64,000 nt of DNA, taken from an uncultured Muribaculaceae bacterium. Lineage in GTDB: Bacteria > Bacteroidota > Bacteroidia > Bacteroidales > Muribaculaceae. Positions 57,641 through 64,000 of the stretch are shown here, piece by piece. Position numbers and translations under genes: made by a program. Position 1 is the first letter of the stretch. Each line of letters begins with the position of its first letter. The notes beneath the pieces are model-generated. The model had not been told where the DNA came from and did no database searches. It was given only the letters and a program-made list of their open reading frames with translations. The stretch lies in assembly GCA_944321705.1 (NCBI GenBank), contig CALUMG010000007.1, forward strand, positions 62,001 through 126,000, in the 5' to 3' direction.

Positions 57641-59107
57641 TCATTTGCTGCTCAATGCCTCATGCATGTGTTGTGCTGCTTTGCGACCATCACCCATTGC
57701 AAGTATGACAGTAGCTCCACCCCTTACGATATCACCACCGGCATACACGTCATTAAGCGACGATTTCATCGTATCTTCGTCAACAACAATTGTATTACGC
57801 TTGCTCACTTCAAGCCCTTCAATAGATCTTGGCACCAAAGGATTTGGAGAAACACCAACGCTTACAATCACAAGGTCAACGAGAACCTCCTCTATCGCAC
57901 CTTCGATAGGTACCGGAGAACGTCGTCCTGAAGCATCAGGCTCTCCAAGTTCCATTTTTTGCAATCGCATCAACTTCACTCTTCCCGATTCATCGCCTAT
58001 ATATTCTATTGGATTATGCAATGTCATGAATTCCACGCCTTCTTCTTTGGCATGCTTCACCTCTTCAAGACGAGCAGGCATTTCTTCTTCTGAACGACGA
58101 TACACCAATATTGCATGCTCCGCGCCCATACGTCGGGCGGTACGCACCGAATCCATTGCCGTATTTCCTCCTCCAATCACAGCTATCCGCTTGCCACGCA
58201 AAACAGGAGTATCCCAACCTTCGCTGCCGGCTCCCATCAGGTTTATTCGGGTCAAATACTCGTTGCTCGACATAACGCCGTTGAGATTTTCTCCCGGAAT
58301 GTTCATAAATCGAGGTAAACCTGCACCAGATGCGACAAACACGCCTTTGAAACCCATCTTGTGCAAATCATCATAGGTAAACGTCTTGCCAATTATTACA
58401 TCTTTCTCAAATTTTACGCCTAAAGCCTTTAAGCCGTCAATCTCATAATCCACTATCGAATTAGGCAATCTAAATTCAGGTATTCCATATTTCAACACAC
58501 CTCCTATCTCATGCAAAGCTTCAAAAACAGTCACATCATATCCAAGTTTGATCATGTCACCGGCAAATGACAATCCGGCAGGGCCACTGCCAACAACAGC
58601 AACCTTTATCCCATTTGGCTGAGCGACATCCGGCAATGTTTTCTTACCACTTGCACGTTCATAATCTGCCACAAATCGTTCAAGATAACCTATTGCCACA
58701 GGTTCGCTCTTCATTTTGTGATGAATGCATTTACTTTCACACTGTTTTTCCTGTGGGCACACACGACCACAAACAGCAGGCAAAGCACTTGTCTCTTTCA
58801 ATATCGCTGCTGCCGCCTCAAAATTTCCACGTTCTACGTTTTTTATGAATTTAGGGATGTTTATGCCTACGGGACAACCTGTCACACATTGCGGATTAAC
58901 GCAATCAAGACATCTTTGAGCTTCAACACGAGCCATTTCAGCCGTAATTCCTTGATTGACTTCCTCACGACAAGTTATACGATATGCAGGTGACAATTCC
59001 GGCATTTTCACTCTGGGTATTTTTATTCTATCCTTTGCGCTTTTACCTTTACGCAAATCTTCACGCCATTGTTCTTGACGCGATTGGATTATATCATTAT
59101 TTTCCAT
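57641..59107 (-). CDS. gltA: Glutamate synthase small-subunit-like flavoprotein (GltA/NfnB/SudA type)
   Basis: This is a 488-residue FAD/NAD(P)-dependent oxidoreductase carrying iron-sulfur clusters. The N-terminal cysteine motifs CLDCVNPQCVTGCPVGINIP and CGRVCPQEKQCESKC fit the [4Fe-4S] domain. The FAD site is VGSGPAGLSFAGDM and the NAD(P) site GGGNTAMDSVRTA. The family includes GltD of NADPH glutamate synthase and the catalytic subunits SudA/NfnB. Since the next gene upstream encodes the NfnA/SudB-like partner, 22 bases away, an NADH-dependent ferredoxin:NADP+ transhydrogenase or sulfide-type function is more likely than glutamate synthase, whose large subunit is not here. The gltA symbol follows common annotation only. 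Confidence 0.88.
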   Translation of the reverse strand: MENNDIIQSRQEQWREDLRKGKSAKDRIKIPRVKMPELSPAYRITCREEVNQGITAEMARVEAQRCLDCVNPQCVTGCPVGINIPKFIKNVERGNFEAAAAILKETSALPAVCGRVCPQEKQCESKCIHHKMKSEPVAIGYLERFVADYERASGKKTLPDVAQPNGIKVAVVGSGPAGLSFAGDMIKLGYDVTVFEALHEIGGVLKYGIPEFRLPNSIVDYEIDGLKALGVKFEKDVIIGKTFTYDDLHKMGFKGVFVASGAGLPRFMNIPGENLNGVMSSNEYLTRINLMGAGSEGWDTPVLRGKRIAVIGGGNTAMDSVRTARRMGAEHAILVYRRSEEEMPARLEEVKHAKEEGVEFMTLHNPIEYIGDESGRVKLMRLQKMELGEPDASGRRSPVPIEGAIEEVLVDLVIVSVGVSPNPLVPRSIEGLEVSKRNTIVVDEDTMKSSLNDVYAGGDIVRGGATVILAMGDGRKAAQHMHEALSSK

Positions 59108-59129
59108 TTTATCGGCCTATAATAAATTT

Positions 59130-59912
59130 TTACTTATATGATTTCAATCTCATCATCAATTGATCAAAATCCACTTCATGTGCATCAAATTCAGGGCCGT
59201 CGACACAAACAAATTTAGTTTTTCCACCGACGGTTACACGACACGCACCGCACATTCCTGTTCCATCCACCATAATTGCATTTAACGAACACTCTGTAGG
59301 TATGTTATATTGCTTCGTCAACAATGAAACAAATTTCATCATTATGGCAGGCCCTATAGTTACAACCTTGTCAACCTTTTCTCGTTTTATCACTTCTTCG
59401 ACACCGGCAGTAACAAGTCCTTTCTTGCCATAGCTGCCGTCATCGGTCATTATAATAACATCATCGCTATACTCACGCACCTCTTTTTCAAGTATAATCA
59501 AATCCTTGCTTCGCGCAGCAAGTACGCTTACCACTCTATTACCTGCTTTTTTAAAAGCAGTCAATATCGGCAATAATGGAGCAACTCCCACACCGCCACC
59601 ACAACACAGCACAGTGCCATACTTTTCAATCCGAGTAGCTTGTCCAAGTGGCCCAACTACATCTGCAAGGCATTCTCCCGGTTCAAGAGCTGATATTTTA
59701 TGTGATGACAAGCCCACATCTTGAATTACGAGCGTTATCGTCCCTTTACTCGTGTCGGCATCGGCTATCGTCAAAGGTATTCTCTCTCCATGTGCGTCGC
59801 AACGGACTATCACAAAATGGCCCGCACGACGCGACTTAGCAATCAAAGGCGCTTCAACGACAAGTTTCACGACCTTGTCCGAAAAGTGCTCCTTACTTAT
59901 TATTCTATTCAT
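59130..59912 (-). CDS. Sulfide/dihydroorotate dehydrogenase-like FAD/NAD-binding protein (NfnA/SudB type)
   Basis: This is the smaller partner of a flavin-based electron-transfer pair. From the ATG at 59912 it has 260 residues. The FAD-binding part holds GHFVIVRCDAHGERIPLTIADAD. The NAD-binding part holds VLCCGGGVGVAPLLPILTAF. The C-terminal cysteines in TECSLNAIMVDGTGMCGACRVTV and KTKFVCVDGP bind a [2Fe-2S] cluster. The start is preferred at 59912 rather than 59948 because a TATTTTTG promoter element (59936-59943, minus) falls in the longer form. The gltA-like gene follows 22 bases later, so the pair forms one operon and one complex. Confidence 0.9.
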   Translation of the reverse strand: MNRIISKEHFSDKVVKLVVEAPLIAKSRRAGHFVIVRCDAHGERIPLTIADADTSKGTITLVIQDVGLSSHKISALEPGECLADVVGPLGQATRIEKYGTVLCCGGGVGVAPLLPILTAFKKAGNRVVSVLAARSKDLIILEKEVREYSDDVIIMTDDGSYGKKGLVTAGVEEVIKREKVDKVVTIGPAIMMKFVSLLTKQYNIPTECSLNAIMVDGTGMCGACRVTVGGKTKFVCVDGPEFDAHEVDFDQLMMRLKSYK

Positions 59913-59935
59913 ATTATAATCACTTAGTTTCTTTA

Positions 59936-59943
59936 CAAAAATA
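59936..59943 (-). promoter_or_regulatory. -7 element of the NfnA-GltA-type operon
   Basis: The minus strand reads TATTTTTG 23 bases upstream of the ATG at 59912. The -33 element is weak. Confidence 0.45.
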
Positions 59944-60073
59944 ACCAATAATTAGGATATAGCATAAAATCCATTTATATATTAAAAACTTTTTTAATAT
60001 ACATTAATTCAGCAAAAACATTTTGCATAAATCTTTTATTCTGACAAAATTATAATAAATACTTTTTTTGCGT

Positions 60074-60081
60074 TAACTTTG
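60074..60081 (+). promoter_or_regulatory. -7 element of the beta-galactosidase gene
   Basis: TAACTTTG lies 45 bases before the ATG at 60127. No clear -33 element is visible. Confidence 0.5.
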
Positions 60082-60111
60082 AATTATTGATACAAACAAC
60101 TAACAACTTAA

Positions 60112-63270
<3,159 letters not shown>

Positions 63271-63291
63271 AACGACAACTCTATCATTACC

Positions 63292-63331
63292 ACATCCCAC
63301 CATTGAACATATTATCACAATGGTGGGATGT
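63292..63331 (+). terminator. Terminator after the beta-galactosidase gene
   Basis: A perfect 14-bp stem ACATCCCACCATTG and complement with a 12-base loop is followed by a T-rich stretch, 21 bases after the stop. Confidence 0.9.
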
Positions 63332-63415
63332 TTAATTATATCAACATGGTAACTTATTTGCAATATTTTAAAATAATGTCTAACTTGCACAAGAAAGGAT
63401 AACGGAAAATAAATA

Positions 63416-64000
63416 ATGAGAAATATAATCCATTCCATCATATGTTCAATCTCACTTATGGCTGTTTTGATAGCGACAAGCTGTCAAAACAATAACATGA
63501 GCAATGATGTTATTTCTCAAAATAATTCTTTCTCTGTTACCGGAACATTCATAAAAGAAGATAGCATTACTTATGAAGCCATCAGTGGAACACAAATAAT
63601 ATCCTACCATGAAAATAATGGGCTACGCTCCGAAATAAAATCAATATGGCACATCGACAGCATCGATGCACATTATCCTCGATATTCTTCTGACGAAACA
63701 CTCGTCGACGCGCTTTACAATATGGCTATTGATGAAATAAATAAATGCCATAATAAAAATTTGTCTACACACGACATTTCCTATGCTGTTTTATTAGCCC
63801 TCGCTCATATCAACCCGACATTGTCAATGTCTTGGTTAAGTTCAAGGGTAAAAAACGGCCATGTAATTCAAGACATGACCGCCGACAACCATGGATGGCC
63901 CATAATAAACGACCGCATAATATGGGCATCGGCAGCCTGGGAGGTTTATAAAGTTTCTGGAGATAAATATTGGCTTGAATATGCCTACAATGTCATAAAA
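63416..64000 (+). CDS. Lipoprotein, probably an (alpha/alpha)6-barrel glycosidase, 5' part
   Basis: An open frame from the ATG at 63416 runs to the window end, 195 codons without stop. The signal MRNIIHSIICSISLMAVLIA ends in TSC, with Cys23 likely lipidated. The downstream sequence ISYAVLLALAHINP followed by SWLSSRVKNGHVIQD and WPIINDRIIWASAAWEVYKV recalls six-hairpin glycosidases of Bacteroidales. Those have a repeated helical pattern (W-A-x-x-A-W-E-x-Y). The substrate and GH family cannot be given from this part. It follows lacZ after 145 bases including the terminator, and an in-frame continuation outside the window would be needed to show the catalytic residues. Confidence 0.7.
   Translation, partial: MRNIIHSIICSISLMAVLIATSCQNNNMSNDVISQNNSFSVTGTFIKEDSITYEAISGTQIISYHENNGLRSEIKSIWHIDSIDAHYPRYSSDETLVDALYNMAIDEINKCHNKNLSTHDISYAVLLALAHINPTLSMSWLSSRVKNGHVIQDMTADNHGWPIINDRIIWASAAWEVYKVSGDKYWLEYAYNVIK

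Noticed and set aside
57630..58376. A 248-codon open frame opposite the GltA-like flavoprotein
   Set aside because: It is a Ser/Thr/Pro/Ile-rich shadow of the conserved gene on the other strand, without promoter or ribosome-binding site.

Overview
The window is AT-rich chromosomal DNA from a member of the Bacteroidota, most likely order Bacteroidales. Three things support this. Many genes are preceded by the Bacteroidota -7 element TAnnTTTG, often with a TTG or TTTG -33 element about 19-20 bases upstream. The gene order dnaN-dnaQ-coaBC-DUF4835 is typical of the phylum. Several Bacteroidota families are present, including DUF4835, DUF4924, GT3-type glycogen synthase and the DUF3417-type phosphorylase. 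A gut Muribaculaceae-like organism is a guess I cannot confirm from sequence alone.

Layout. 1-3.6 kb: replication and CoA operon (dnaN, dnaQ-like exonuclease, coaBC, DUF4835), leftward. 3.9-9.8 kb: secreted M13 peptidase, ABC-F ATPase, YraN, tRNA-Glu, fluoride channel and an alarmone-hydrolase-like HD protein with a structured leader. 10-17 kb: large secreted tricorn-type protease, small membrane proteins, a secreted Ntn hydrolase, thioesterase and DprA. 17-26 kb: DnaK, Crp-family regulator, DUF4924, RfbD, release factor 3, EamA transporter, DEAD-box helicase. 26-31.5 kb: YugP-type zinc peptidase, DUF3332 lipoprotein, LptG-like permease, Tgt, WecA-like transferase. 31.8-43 kb: ClpC, HtpG, a non-coding inverted-repeat region, a small ORF with an ECF sigma factor, PrmA with a membrane-protein cluster, UvrA. 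43-51 kb: glycogen phosphorylase, glycogen synthase and exported alpha-amylase, then a Uup-like ABC-F. 51-64 kb: GyrA, TPR protein, endonuclease IV, sugar transporter, an NfnAB/GltD-like flavoprotein pair, exported beta-galactosidase, and the start of a lipoprotein that is probably a glycosidase.

How the genes work together. Proteostasis is strongly represented (DnaK, ClpC, HtpG, several peptidases), as are genome maintenance (DnaN, DnaQ, DprA, UvrA, Nfo, GyrA) and glycan/glycogen use (phosphorylase, synthase, amylase, beta-galactosidase, sugar transporter). No prophage, CRISPR array, integrase or transposase was seen. The window reads as core chromosome. The less explained parts are mostly non-coding: a promoter-terminator unit ahead of the HD gene, an inverted-repeat element in two places, a handful of genes with strong Shine-Dalgarno sites, and a 56-codon ORF beside the sigma gene.
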